From assembly GCF_001675045.1 (NCBI RefSeq), contig NZ_LYPA01000076.1, forward strand, positions 1 to 64,000: a stretch of 64,000 nt of DNA, in the 5' to 3' direction. The translations under genes were made by a program, and so were the position numbers. Under the pieces are notes generated by a model. The model was given only the letters and a program-made list of their open reading frames with translations, was not told the DNA's origin and searched no databases. The stretch comes from Paenibacillus oryzae. GTDB lineage: Bacteria; Bacillota; Bacilli; Paenibacillales; Paenibacillaceae. Shown piece after piece: positions 18,872 to 27,924 of the stretch (the stretch's first letter is position 1; every line of letters begins with the position of its first letter).

Positions 18872-21583
18872 GTGGATGCGGAGCAAACCGTTGTAACCGT
18901 TGATATATATGGAGTTCAGTATAAATTGAAAGGACATTCCAGTGTCGATTATGTCAAAAGAGTAGCTACCTCTATTGACGAAAGCATGCGAAAGCTTGCC
19001 AAAAGCAATCCTCGTCTGGACATGCCAAAGCTTGCCGTATTGTGCGCGGTGCAAATTACGGAGGAAGTTTTTCAGCTGCGCAGAGAAACGCTGCGGCTGC
19101 AGCAGGAGGAAGCCAAGCTGGCGGAAACGGCCCGGCTGCTGGAGGAAGCCAAGCACAAGGAAGCCGAGCTAGCCGCAGCTTTGGTGGAGCAGGCCGGGGA
19201 GGCTCAAGCGAAGCTGGCGCGTGAGCTTGAGCTGGCGGAGCAAAAGCAGCGCGAGCTGGAGGGCGTCTGGGAGGAAAAGCTGCGCCAGGGGCTGGAAGCA
19301 GCGGCTGATGCCGCCGCAGAAGCCGCGCGTCTACAGCAGGAGGCTGCGGATGCTCTTGTTCAGGAGCATGAGGAAACTTTGCGTTCGCTGAAGCATGAGC
19401 ATGAGCAAGTCATCGCCAGAACAAGGGAAGTTATGATTTTTGAGAAAAAGACGGAGCTTGTCCAGCTGAAAAGCAGGCTGGAGACGGAGCTGGCCAAGCA
19501 GGAGGCGGAACGGGACAGGCTACTGGCCCAATTGACTGCCGAAAAGGATGAAGTTATTAGCGGCCTGGAGGCTCAGCTTGCAAGCGCCGCAGAGTCCGCT
19601 CTTTTGCAAAAGGAAGAAGAGCTTGCTGCTGCTGAAAGCGCTCATAAAGCCGAGCTTGAAGCCTTGAAGTCTGCCGCTGCGGAAGAGCTTGCAGCATTAA
19701 AGGCGGCGAAGGAGCAGGCAGAGGCGTTGTGGCTGAAGGAACGCGACGAGGCGCTTGAGCTAGCCGCAGATGTAGAACGCAGGAGCATGGAGACGGAAGC
19801 GAGCCTGCGGGGAGAATTATCGGAGCTGGAGCGCCGCGCTGCCGAGCTGGAGGCCGAGCATCAGCGCGATCTGGTAGAGCTTGCGGCTGCCGGCAAGCAG
19901 GCTAAGGAGCAGAGCCTTGCGTCTCTGCAAAACGAGCACCAGACAAAACTGGATGAGCTGGAGAGGGCCTGGAAGGAAAAGCTGGAGCAGCTTGACGGCG
20001 AATGGACAGCGGTTGCTTCTGCTGAGCGGGAAGAGCTTGAACGCAGAAATGCAGAGCTGGCTCAAAAAATCAGCGAGCTTGAGTCCTCGTCCAAAGATGA
20101 GCTTGCCCGTCTTGAAAGCGACTTGAGGGCTGATCTGGAGCGCAGGCGCAGCAGCTGGCAGGAGGAGCGGAGCAAGCTGCTTGCCCGCCAGGAGGAGCTG
20201 GAGGCTGCCGTTGCTGCGATTTCCGACGATAAGCAAAAGCTGCTGGAGGAAAAGCAGCTTGAGAGTAAAATGCAGGAAGCGGAAAGAATGGCGGAACGGG
20301 AAGCCTGGGAAGCAAAGCTTCTGGCGGAGAAAGAGGCTGTAGCAGCGGAATGGAAGCAAGCGCTTGAAGCCGAAAGGGAGGCTTTGGAGGCGCAGCGCGA
20401 AGAAGCTCTGTTGGACCAAAAGGCGGCTCTGGAAGCGCAGCGCAACGAAGCTTTGACTGCTGAACGTGCAGCCATTGAAGCGCGCATGCTGGAGGAGGTG
20501 GCAGCTTTGGAAAGCCGTCTGTCTCTGGCGGATGACCAGCTCATTCAAGCGCTGGAGCAGGAGGAGGCGCTTCGGACCAGCATTTCCAAGCTGCAGCAGG
20601 AGCGTGAAGGCTGGCAAATTCAACTGTCGGATGCTAAGCAGCAGGCAGATGAACTCCAGGAGGTCAAAGCTGCTGTGGAGTCTGAATTGCGAAAACAGCT
20701 GCAAGAGCAGATGGAAAGAGAAGCCTTGCTTCGCGAGCAACTGCAGGAGCAGACGGAAAGAGAATCTCAGCTTGGGGATCAGCTGCAAGAGCAGATGGAC
20801 AGAGAAAATGAGCTTCGCGAGCAACTGGAATTCATACAGCTGAGGGAGCTTGAGCTTCAGGAGGAGCTTCAAGCCAAGCAGCTGCGCGAACAGGAGCTTG
20901 CGGCAACCGTTGAGGAGCTTCGCTCTGCCCGCCGCGAGCTTGAGAAGGCAGTTGAGTTGTCGGCCATTAAAGAGCAGGAATTGGCGGAGCGGTTAACCCT
21001 GCTGGAAAATGAAGATAAACAAAGCGGAATGCGCTTTGAAGAGCAGGAGCAGCAGCTTCAGGAGCTGGAGGAGCAAGCAAGCCAGCTTCGCATAAAAGTG
21101 GAGCAGCTGGCAGCGGAAAGGGACGAATACAGCAATCGTGACCGCGAGTTGACGGAGCAGCTGGAGCTGATTGCCGCTAGAGAACGCATAGCGTCCGGCC
21201 AGCTGGCAGCCATAGCCGAACGAAGCGAAAAGCTGGAAGCCGAACTTCAATTGCAAGAGGCGCAATTGCAGGAGCGCGAGGCCATGATTAAGGAGCTGCA
21301 GCAGGAGCGGCAGCGGCAGCAGGATATGAAAGACAATTTGACCGATACCGAAGCTGATTTGAAGCTGCAGCTTGAGCAGGCAATGAATGAAGCCGCCGCT
21401 GCAAGCCAGGTCCGGCAGCAATTGCAGGAGCTGCTGGAGGAACGCGATGAATGGCAGCGGATATTGGAGCAGCGCCGCAAAGAGCAAGAATTAATTTCGC
21501 AAGAGCATTCCAAACTGAAAATCGAGCATGCCAAGCTTCAATCCGAATTTAATGAATGGATTGAATTGATCGAGCAGGCTTGA
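18872..21583 (+). CDS. zapA: ZapA-domain protein with very long coiled coil
   Basis: A 903-aa protein starting with GTG. Residues 1-75 match ZapA (VVTVDIYGVQYKLKGHSSVD, a helix with SIDESMRKLAKSNPRLD, then AVLCAVQITEEVFQLRRE), the FtsZ-associated division protein that normally ends near residue 85-110. Here over 820 residues of almost unbroken heptad sequence follow, rich in Glu, Ala, Leu, Gln and Lys, with an internal repeat (QLQEQMERE, about residues 610-645). It sits after pheT as zapA does in Bacillales. A structural or spacing role at the division ring is inferred, not known. There is no membrane segment. Confidence 0.8.
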   Translation: MDAEQTVVTVDIYGVQYKLKGHSSVDYVKRVATSIDESMRKLAKSNPRLDMPKLAVLCAVQITEEVFQLRRETLRLQQEEAKLAETARLLEEAKHKEAELAAALVEQAGEAQAKLARELELAEQKQRELEGVWEEKLRQGLEAAADAAAEAARLQQEAADALVQEHEETLRSLKHEHEQVIARTREVMIFEKKTELVQLKSRLETELAKQEAERDRLLAQLTAEKDEVISGLEAQLASAAESALLQKEEELAAAESAHKAELEALKSAAAEELAALKAAKEQAEALWLKERDEALELAADVERRSMETEASLRGELSELERRAAELEAEHQRDLVELAAAGKQAKEQSLASLQNEHQTKLDELERAWKEKLEQLDGEWTAVASAEREELERRNAELAQKISELESSSKDELARLESDLRADLERRRSSWQEERSKLLARQEELEAAVAAISDDKQKLLEEKQLESKMQEAERMAEREAWEAKLLAEKEAVAAEWKQALEAEREALEAQREEALLDQKAALEAQRNEALTAERAAIEARMLEEVAALESRLSLADDQLIQALEQEEALRTSISKLQQEREGWQIQLSDAKQQADELQEVKAAVESELRKQLQEQMEREALLREQLQEQTERESQLGDQLQEQMDRENELREQLEFIQLRELELQEELQAKQLREQELAATVEELRSARRELEKAVELSAIKEQELAERLTLLENEDKQSGMRFEEQEQQLQELEEQASQLRIKVEQLAAERDEYSNRDRELTEQLELIAARERIASGQLAAIAERSEKLEAELQLQEAQLQEREAMIKELQQERQRQQDMKDNLTDTEADLKLQLEQAMNEAAAASQVRQQLQELLEERDEWQRILEQRRKEQELISQEHSKLKIEHAKLQSEFNEWIELIEQA

Positions 21584-21618
21584 TCCGGTTAAGTCTTACG
21601 CAAATGTTGTGCGCAAAT

Positions 21619-21670
21619 AGCCTCAGCTGCCGCTGTTTCTGCGGTTTCTGCTGAGGCTGTTTGTTTATTT
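21619..21670 (+). terminator. Terminator after the ZapA-domain gene
   Basis: AGCCTCAGC pairs with GCTGAGGCT around an inner GC-rich loop; GTTTGTTTATTT follows. Confidence 0.75.
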
Positions 21671-21705
21671 ACAGATGCAGATATGCTCGGAAAAGGGGGA
21701 ACGTG

Positions 21706-22473
21706 ATGGATACCTTTCAGTTAGTCGAAGTAAATAAAGCAAATTTGAATAACGAAGGCTGCTACTGCTGCAGAAGCAAAAACACCTCTCTCGGTTACAG
21801 GAACAAAAACGAGTGGCTTGAGAGTAATTTTGATAAAGGATTAACCTATGTAAAAATAATGGAAGGTGGAAAGCCGGCGGGTTTTATCGAATATGTGCCC
21901 ATCGAAAGCTCGTCCAGGGTGGTTTACGGGGAAAATTACATGGTTATACACTGTTTATGGGTGCAGGTTGCCGGTAAGGGCTACGCATCCGCGCTTATTT
22001 CCAGATGTCTTGACGATGCAAGAGCTCTGGGCATGGACGGTGTGATCGTCCTGACTAATCCCGATACGTCGTGGACGCCCGGCAAGGCTGTTTTTTTGAA
22101 AAACGGTTTTATAGAAGTTGCACAAGCTCCCTATCAATTCGAGCTGCTAGTCTATGCTTTTCGCCAAGCGCCGGAGCCTTATTTTCCGAATGACTGGGAG
22201 AAACGCCTTGCTCCCTACGACCAGCTGACAGTCCTTCGAACCTGGCAGTGCCCTTTTATTGATGCGGCTTCGCAAAATATGGCTGAAGCGGCCAAAAAAC
22301 TGGATATGCCGGTTAACATTGTGGAATTGACCACAAGAGAGCAGCTTCTCCGGCTAGCTCCAACGCCCTACGGCGTTTACGGAGTTGTTTTTAACAGGCA
22401 GCTGGTTGCCTTTCATCGATTGACAGTTCATTCCGCCTTTAAACGGTTAAACATGCTTCAAAAATCGAAATGA
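21706..22473 (+). CDS. GNAT N-acetyltransferase with YoaP-like C-terminal domain
   Basis: A 255-aa soluble protein. Residues about 5-145 are a GNAT acetyltransferase, with the acetyl-CoA loop near VQVAGKGYASALISRCLDDA. The C-terminal 100 residues resemble the YoaP domain attached to GNATs in Bacillales. A cysteine-rich patch (GCYCCRSKN) lies near the N-terminus. The acceptor substrate is unknown. The ATG at 21706 follows AAAAGGGGGA; GTG 21703 directly before it is possible. The gene stands alone between two terminators. Confidence 0.82.
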   Translation: MDTFQLVEVNKANLNNEGCYCCRSKNTSLGYRNKNEWLESNFDKGLTYVKIMEGGKPAGFIEYVPIESSSRVVYGENYMVIHCLWVQVAGKGYASALISRCLDDARALGMDGVIVLTNPDTSWTPGKAVFLKNGFIEVAQAPYQFELLVYAFRQAPEPYFPNDWEKRLAPYDQLTVLRTWQCPFIDAASQNMAEAAKKLDMPVNIVELTTREQLLRLAPTPYGVYGVVFNRQLVAFHRLTVHSAFKRLNMLQKSK

Positions 22474-22529
22474 AACGTCGCATAATTCTACTATTATATG
22501 TAATTTTATACAGGTATACAAAGACATAC

Positions 22530-22570
22530 AAAAAAGTTGAAGCGGAAACGGAAACGTTTCCCTCCAACTT
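22530..22570 (-). terminator. Terminator of the siderophore lipoprotein gene
   Basis: On the minus strand AAGTTG-GAG-GGAAACG pairs with CGTTTCC-GCTTCAACTT and is followed by TTTTTTG. It lies about 40 bp after the stop at 22613. Confidence 0.8.
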
Positions 22571-22612
22571 ATTGTCTGGCATTTTATAAATACGCACTAT
22601 TTATGACTACTA

Positions 22613-23590
22613 TTATTGACCTTGTCCAAGGAAACCTTGTTCAAAAATGTTTAGCAGATATTCCAGCGTTGTGGGATCGCTGTAGGACGAAGCTTTACTT
22701 TCGATTTCAATGACCTGGTTTTTTTGTACGGCGGGAATGTTTTTCCAAACCTCAGAAGTCAATATATCGTTATCCCGGCTCAAATCCCGGCTGACGATAA
22801 TGAAATCGCCGGAGTATTCCGGTAAAACCTCAAGCGACAAGGAGTAATAACCGACCTCTGCCGTATCTTTTTTTACTATTTCAGGCATAGTTAAGCCCAT
22901 AGCCTGGTAAATAATTTCGGTGCCGCGCGCCCAGCTGTCGCCCATTGTGAACACGCTGTTATCTCCCATTTCAAAGAAAGTAACGGATACGTTATCGCCA
23001 TGCTTGGCCTTGATTTCCTGTCCAATGGCAGTAGCTCTTGTTTTGAAGTCGTTGACCCACTTTTCGGCATCGCTAGTTTTGTTTAGCAATTTGCCGATTT
23101 CCAGCTGTTGATCCAGATAGTTGAGCTTTCCCCAAGTGTAGACGACGGTTGGCGCTATTTTGGAAAGCTGGTCCAGGTTTTTCATATGCGAGCCCGCGAT
23201 AATCAAGTCGGGGTTTTGTGCCGCAACGCCTTCGGGATCTTCCTCGGATACAATCGCTACATCTTTTAGCATATCGGTAAAAAGGGGATTTGCGCCTGTC
23301 CATTGATCAACGCCTACTAGAGATTGACCCAGCGAAAGCACGTTAGGCGCATTGGTCAACGCAACGATACGGGCTGGTTTGGCCGGGATTTCAACAGGGC
23401 CGGTTTCCGATTCATAAGTAACCGTTCCGGAGGTTTCCTCGGAAGCGGGCTGTTCGGCGCCAGACTCGGGCGAAGCCGATTCTTGAGGCTTGGCTGAAGG
23501 TCCTTTATTGGCATTATTTCCGCCGCATGCCGCGACAAAAACAGCAAGCAAAATCAGGATGGACAACGTCACTATTGATTTTTTCTTCAT
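22613..23590 (-). CDS. Iron-siderophore ABC transporter substrate-binding lipoprotein
   Basis: A 325-aa lipoprotein: signal helix and lipobox VAAC (Cys about residue 22), an Ala/Pro/Ser/Glu-rich linker, then a FhuD-type fold starting at PVEIPAKPARIVALTNAPNV and including VAAQNPDLIIAGSH. It resembles YhfQ/YxeB/FeuA-like ferric siderophore receptors. A strong Fur box lies about 37 bp upstream, so iron repression is expected. As with the first siderophore lipoprotein in this window, no permease or ATPase is adjacent. The two are clearly different in sequence and probably bind different siderophores. Confidence 0.9.
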   Translation of the reverse strand: MKKKSIVTLSILILLAVFVAACGGNNANKGPSAKPQESASPESGAEQPASEETSGTVTYESETGPVEIPAKPARIVALTNAPNVLSLGQSLVGVDQWTGANPLFTDMLKDVAIVSEEDPEGVAAQNPDLIIAGSHMKNLDQLSKIAPTVVYTWGKLNYLDQQLEIGKLLNKTSDAEKWVNDFKTRATAIGQEIKAKHGDNVSVTFFEMGDNSVFTMGDSWARGTEIIYQAMGLTMPEIVKKDTAEVGYYSLSLEVLPEYSGDFIIVSRDLSRDNDILTSEVWKNIPAVQKNQVIEIESKASSYSDPTTLEYLLNIFEQGFLGQGQ

Positions 23591-23626
23591 TTTTCAGAAT
23601 CTCCCCTTAATGTTGACTCTCCATAC

Positions 23627-23645
23627 AATGAAAATCATTATCATT
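23627..23645. promoter_or_regulatory. Fur box
   Basis: AATGAAAATCATTATCATT: reading the minus strand, AATGATAATGATTTTCATT matches the 19-bp Fur consensus at most positions. Located between the lipoprotein start and its probable promoter. Confidence 0.85.
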
Positions 23646-23683
23646 GCAAACAAGTGTGATTTTAAATGAAATCGGGGGCGATG

Positions 23684-24457
23684 TCAATCTTCGGTTTGCA
23701 GAACAACGGAAAAACCTTCTTTAATATTGCCCCAATAAATGAAGAGAAAAACGGCAATGGCTAAAGCAAACAACATGGCAGCTACACCGTAGCCAGAGGC
23801 ATCCTCGTTAAAGATCATCGGGACAAATAATAGGATCGGGGAAGCGATGCATATGACAACGCCTAACCAAATGACCAGCTTATACGTCGGCATAAAGGCG
23901 GATTTCCGTTGGTTAATCTCTTCCCATAGAGCATTTGGCAGCTGGAATTGCCTTTGCATATATTCGTAAGGCTCATTTTTTGAGCCATTATAGCCAAACA
24001 GGGCAATACCCGGCACGACGCAAGCAAGCAACACGACAATGCTGATCAAACCTGCGCTGTCTTCACTCATAGTCATGAACTGGCTTCCTTCTCCAAGCAG
24101 CATATTAATCAGCATCATAAAAGCAACGCCAAAAATAATGATCGCAACGCCTAAAGCAATGTTAAATGCCGAGCGTCTCCGCATTTGCAAATAATCCTCG
24201 ACCTCATGAGCTGTCAGAACTCGCGGTTGAGCCCCCGAAACCAAAGGTGTCATCTCAAGCTCTTGCATTAATTCATCAATATTGCCGAATTCGGAGATAA
24301 CGATGCCAACCGCTTCGTTTTCACTGCGGCCTTCAGCCTTCAGCTCATTGTATTTTTCCTCCATTGTCGCCAGCAAATCCTCTTTGAGTCTCCAGGTTTG
24401 CGCGTTTCGCGGAAGCTGTGCAAACATCGTCTCCAGATAATTGACAAGGGTATTCAT
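23684..24457 (-). CDS. HAAS/DUF1700-type membrane protein (permease-prefix domain)
   Basis: A 257-aa protein. The N-terminal 80 residues are the helical 'permease prefix' domain (MNTLVNYLETMFAQLPRNAQ, then EFGNIDELMQEL) and four to five hydrophobic helices follow. Such proteins are almost always encoded after a PadR regulator, as here: its start lies 10 bp from the end of padR on the same strand. The family is thought to be a membrane sensor or antagonist of its PadR partner, but the function is not established. Confidence 0.82.
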   Translation of the reverse strand: MNTLVNYLETMFAQLPRNAQTWRLKEDLLATMEEKYNELKAEGRSENEAVGIVISEFGNIDELMQELEMTPLVSGAQPRVLTAHEVEDYLQMRRRSAFNIALGVAIIIFGVAFMMLINMLLGEGSQFMTMSEDSAGLISIVVLLACVVPGIALFGYNGSKNEPYEYMQRQFQLPNALWEEINQRKSAFMPTYKLVIWLGVVICIASPILLFVPMIFNEDASGYGVAAMLFALAIAVFLFIYWGNIKEGFSVVLQTED

Positions 24458-24467
24458 AATATCTTCT

Positions 24468-24791
24468 TCACTCCCTAATAAATTTGTTCACGACTTCTTG
24501 CGTCAAACGCCATTCTATGCACTTTTCCTCATAATAAGCGCGGCCCTCGGGCGTAATCCGATAATAGGTTCGCCGTTTTCCAAACGTTTCGTCCCTGTAA
24601 AAGGATAAGATATATCCGTTTTTCTCCAGACGGGTAAAAGCGGAATATAGCGTAGTTTCCTTCATCACATATTTTTCTTCCGAAAGCTGTCGTATATTTT
24701 TTGATATTTCATAACCATAAGATTCCTGCTCCAGCAGCATATACAGAATCATTGTATCGTTGTAACCTCGGATAATGTCACTGCTGATCAA
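24468..24791 (-). CDS. PadR-family transcriptional regulator
   Basis: A 107-aa winged-helix regulator, the short single-domain PadR class. The core shows DTMILYMLLEQESYGYEI, then KETTLYSAFTRLEKNGYI and a wing with GKRRTYYRITPEGR. The RBS AGGAGG is at good spacing. It is the first gene of a two-gene operon with the HAAS protein, and a long palindrome upstream is its likely operator. Confidence 0.9.
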   Translation of the reverse strand: MISSDIIRGYNDTMILYMLLEQESYGYEISKNIRQLSEEKYVMKETTLYSAFTRLEKNGYILSFYRDETFGKRRTYYRITPEGRAYYEEKCIEWRLTQEVVNKFIRE

Positions 24792-24815
24792 ACGTTAACC
24801 TCCTCTTTACTGCAT

Positions 24816-24855
24816 CTGTCGTAGTAAAATGAATATAGCATAATTACTACGACAG
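24816..24855. promoter_or_regulatory. Candidate PadR operator dyad
   Basis: A perfect 12-bp inverted repeat, CTGTCGTAGTAA-n16-TTACTACGACAG, directly upstream of padR. The spacer carries a TATGCTATAT-like -10 region on the minus strand. Autorepression is the natural reading. Confidence 0.7.
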
Positions 24856-25016
24856 GTAAAGTAATTATCGAAGAAACGGGATGCTGCCATTTTGGCGCTG
24901 ATAACGCTATGTCGTAAACGTAACGGCTCTACTATTCGTGCCTGATTTTCGGCGATGCCTATTTGATCATTACGTTATAATCAAGTTGGTTTTAATCACG
25001 ATAAGGATGTGTCTTA

Positions 25017-26075
25017 ATGATTGATGATAAAAGAAAGCAGCAGTATTATGAAGCTTTGGTGGCTAAGGATTCGGAATATGAAGGATTGTTTTATGTTGGC
25101 GTAAAAACAACCGGCGTATTTTGCCGGCCGACTTGTCCCGCTCGCAAGCCTAAAATAGAGAATTGCGAATTTTACGAAACGGCCCAGCAGGCGTTGCTGG
25201 CAGCATATCGCCCATGCCGGCGCTGCCGCCCGCTAACTCATCCTAATCAAGTATCGGATGTGATCAGGTTATTGGTAGAAGCGGTGGAAAATAATCCGGA
25301 AAAACGCTGGAGAAGCGAGGACTTCAAACGGTTGTCGGTGGATGAATCGACTGCCAGAAGGCAATTTAAGAAGCGGTTTGGGATGACGTTTGTAGAATAT
25401 GCACGGGCGCGCAGAATGGGGATAGCACTTAAAAATATGACTTCAGGAGAAGCCGTTATCGACGCTCAGCTTTCAAGCGGATATCAATCCAGCAGCGGAT
25501 TTCGCGAGGCTTTTTCAAAAATTATGGGGGCTTCCCCTACTCATATGTCAGAGGAACGATTGCTTAAGGCGTCCTGGCTGGATACACCTCTTGGTCCCAT
25601 GATGGCCGTGGCTGACGAAACAAGTTTGCATTTGCTTGAATTTGTTGACAGGAGAGGACTGGAGCGGGAGCTTGAGCGTTTGCGCCAATCGACCCGTTCC
25701 GCAATTGTGCCTGGAATGACGGACCCCATTTGTTCCATAGAAGAGGAGCTTAAGTCTTATTTCGAGGGCTCATTAAAGCAATTCAAAACGCCTTTGTTCC
25801 AAGGAGGTACAACCTTTCAGCGCAGCGTATGGGATAAGCTGGCGGCAATTCCGTGCGGTGAAACGGTATCTTATCAGGCTTTGGCGGTTTCACTTGGCAA
25901 ACCTAACGCTTACCGGGCCGTGGCGCAAGCAAATGGAGCCAATCAACTGGCCATTGTCATTCCATGTCATAGAGTGATTAACGCAAGCGGCGAGCTTGGC
26001 GGTTACGGAGGCGGCTTGACCCGGAAAAGCTGGCTTCTTCAGCACGAGCAACGGATGAGCATAGCGAAGAAATGA
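25017..26075 (+). CDS. ada: Bifunctional methylated-DNA repair protein and activator Ada
   Basis: A 352-aa Ada, nearly the length of E. coli Ada. The N-terminal zinc domain has FCRPTC (Cys36, Cys40) and CRRC (about 67-70); Cys36 would accept the methyl group from phosphotriesters. An AraC helix-turn-helix region follows (about residues 90-185). The C-terminal O6-methylguanine transferase contains PCHRVI with the acceptor Cys317. Many Bacillus carry AdaA and AdaB separately; here they are fused. It converges with the SDR gene, with only 7 bp between stops. Confidence 0.95.
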   Translation: MIDDKRKQQYYEALVAKDSEYEGLFYVGVKTTGVFCRPTCPARKPKIENCEFYETAQQALLAAYRPCRRCRPLTHPNQVSDVIRLLVEAVENNPEKRWRSEDFKRLSVDESTARRQFKKRFGMTFVEYARARRMGIALKNMTSGEAVIDAQLSSGYQSSSGFREAFSKIMGASPTHMSEERLLKASWLDTPLGPMMAVADETSLHLLEFVDRRGLERELERLRQSTRSAIVPGMTDPICSIEEELKSYFEGSLKQFKTPLFQGGTTFQRSVWDKLAAIPCGETVSYQALAVSLGKPNAYRAVAQANGANQLAIVIPCHRVINASGELGGYGGGLTRKSWLLQHEQRMSIAKK

Positions 26076-26082
26076 GCGGGAA

Positions 26083-26763
26083 TTACCCATAGGAATGAAG
26101 GGCGCCTGTTGGACCGCCAAATGATAGCGAAGCCAGTCTCACCAGATCCGGCGTGACGACGGAGGGATCTTTGCCAACGGCATGCATTTCGGTGCGTAGA
26201 GTGCCCGGATTGTAGAGGTTTACCAATATGCCGTATTCATGTTCTTCATGTGCGGTTGTAACCGTCAGCGATTCCAATCCCGCCTTGGCGGCGCTGTACG
26301 CTGCAAATCCCCCGGCGCCATTGCGCGCCAGGCCTGAAGTAATATTAATTATACGGCCATACCTGTTAGCCCTCATCACGGGCAGGACAGCCTGAGTAAG
26401 CAGGAAGGGACCTGTCAAATTTGTGGCGATTTGTTTTTCCCATTCCTCCGAATCCAGGTCAAGAACGGAGCCGGATTCCAAAACGGCGGCATTGTTAAGC
26501 AATACGTCAATGCGCCCCCATGCATTCACCAAGCTGCCAATTGCCGCATGAATGTCATCTTTAACGGTGATATCGGCCTGGATCGGCATGGCCTTTTGAC
26601 CAGTTGCCGTCTCCAGCAGCTCCGCGGTTTCCTCCAGCTTGTCGAGGCGGCGTCCCAGCAGTGCGACGGAAGCGCCTTCGCGTGCAAAAGCCAATGCTGT
26701 GGCCCTGCCCAATCCGCTCCCTGCTCCAGTGACTACCGCGATACGTCCCTCCAAAACTCCCAT
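26083..26763 (-). CDS. Short-chain dehydrogenase/reductase (SDR)
   Basis: A classical SDR of 226 aa. The cofactor motif is TGAGSGLG (residues about 12-19), NNAAV is present, and the catalytic Ser-Tyr-Lys lie in NITSGLARNGAGGFAAYSAAK. The ATG at 26763 follows GCGAGGGATGCGCA; the frame extends upstream to 26895 but has no ribosome site there and runs into repeat DNA. The C-terminus is a little short for the family. The substrate is unknown; similar proteins are often annotated as 3-oxoacyl-ACP reductase-like. Confidence 0.88.
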   Translation of the reverse strand: MGVLEGRIAVVTGAGSGLGRATALAFAREGASVALLGRRLDKLEETAELLETATGQKAMPIQADITVKDDIHAAIGSLVNAWGRIDVLLNNAAVLESGSVLDLDSEEWEKQIATNLTGPFLLTQAVLPVMRANRYGRIINITSGLARNGAGGFAAYSAAKAGLESLTVTTAHEEHEYGILVNLYNPGTLRTEMHAVGKDPSVVTPDLVRLASLSFGGPTGALHSYG

Positions 26764-26875
26764 TGCGCATCCCTCGCTTTTTGCATGTATCAATTGGTAC
26801 ACCCATCTTATCAAAGGAAGCTTGTCAATGGAAGCGACAAGCAATGCGGTGACGACCAAGCAAGAGGATGACCGT

Positions 26876-27058
26876 GAACAAGAGGTTGACAACAAGTAAT
26901 AAGGTGACGATTAGCAAGAGGGTGACGAAAAGTAATAAGGTGACAACAAGCAAGAGAGTGACCAAAAGCATGAGGGTGAACACAAGCAAGAGAGTGACCA
27001 AAAGCATGAGGGTGAAGACAAGCAAGAGAGTGACCAAAAGCAAGAGATTGAACACAAG
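26876..27058. repeat. 18/36-bp degenerate tandem repeat
   Basis: About ten 18-bp units alternate between ACAAGCAAGAGAGTGACC-like and AAAAGCATGAGGGTGAAC-like forms, giving a 36-bp higher period that is clearest from 26945. Because 18 is a multiple of 3, it leaves open frames on both strands, including a + frame with a TSKRVTKSMRVN repeat. No ribosome site or homology supports translation. Confidence 0.8.
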
Positions 27059-27109
27059 ATAGAGGAGAGCAAGAACTGGCAAGCATCAAGCAACGCTATA
27101 GGCGTTGCT

Positions 27110-27335
27110 GATAACTGACTGATCTGACTCATTGCTGAAGCATCTGATTGTGGATTTGCCTAAATGTTGAACCGCCTGAGTGTGGATTATGACTGAATGA
27201 TGAACTGCCTGATTGTTGATTGACTGAATGTTGGAACCGCCTGATTATAGATTATGACTGATTGCTGACTTGCCTGATGATATGACTAATTTGGTGATCC
27301 GCCTGACTATTGAACTAACTAATGAATCAGCTATC
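27110..27335. repeat. ~33-bp degenerate tandem repeat
   Basis: Six to seven imperfect copies of a unit like CCTGATTGTGGATTATGACT plus GAATGTTGAACCG, 29-33 bp each. The composition differs from the repeats on either side. No gene is visible. Confidence 0.7.
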
Positions 27336-27489
27336 GCCTTGGTCTGTTGATCTAATAAGCTATCGAACAGCCAATTTTCCTGTTAGGTTTGATTTGCTTA
27401 TCCGGCTTTTTTGCTGATCTGCTTCGTTGTTGCTGTTCTCCTAGGCTTGACGTTGGAAAATCCATGCATGGACTAATGATGTGGACACA

Positions 27490-27616
27490 ATTGTCCGTTA
27501 CAAACCAGATAACGGCAATATCCATTATTTGGCGGTCAAAAATGTCCATTACAGTGCAATATCCCTCGTTTTCTACGTCTTTTTATGCTGTAATGGACAA
27601 TTTTTTCCGTTACAAA
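27490..27616. repeat. Direct and inverted copies of TGTCCRTTACA
   Basis: TGTCCGTTACA at 27492, TGTCCATTACA at 27543, its inverse TGTAATGGACA near 27590, and a TTCCGTTACA form near 27605. The middle pair (AAAAATGTCCATTACAG / CTGTAATGGACA-n-TTTTT) can form a 17-bp hairpin. Confidence 0.65.
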
Positions 27617-27717
27617 TCAAAAGTCACTGAAAATGTCCGGCTAAAGGACATCGATGTCCGATATCAGTTTCGAACCCCTGCACTTAGAGCTAAATACAAG
27701 GCTAACAGAGTAAATCG

Positions 27718-27875
27718 ACTGAACTGAACAACCCAAACAGCAACCGAACTATACAACCCAACAGCACAAATGGACAAATCCACTGAACTGAACAACCCAA
27801 CAACAAAAGTAGACAAGTCGACTGAACTGTACAACCCAACAGCACAAGTGATCAAATCCACTGAACAAGTACAAC
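27718..27875. repeat. 39-bp tandem repeat
   Basis: About four copies of a 39-bp unit beginning CTGAACTGAACAACCCAACA; the last is truncated. It ends just before the terminator of the cupredoxin gene. Confidence 0.75.
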
Positions 27876-27876
27876 C

Positions 27877-27924
27877 AAAAAAGCCCTGGACTGCCGTAAC
27901 GTATACGCGGCAATCCTGGGCTTT
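27877..27924 (-). terminator. Terminator of the cupredoxin gene
   Basis: AAAGCCC-AGGATTGCCG pairs with CGGCAGTCC-AGGGCTTT on the minus strand, followed by TTTTTT. It lies about 75 bp past the stop at 28001. Confidence 0.8.

Noticed and set aside
19817..20872. 351-aa Leu-rich minus-strand frame inside the ZapA coiled coil
   Set aside because: GAG/CTG-rich coiled-coil coding gives Leu-rich open frames on the other strand. No ribosome site or membrane-protein pattern.
26811..27132. Hydrophobic and basic repeat proteins on both strands
   Set aside because: They come from the 18/36-bp repeat whose unit is divisible by three. No start signals or homology.
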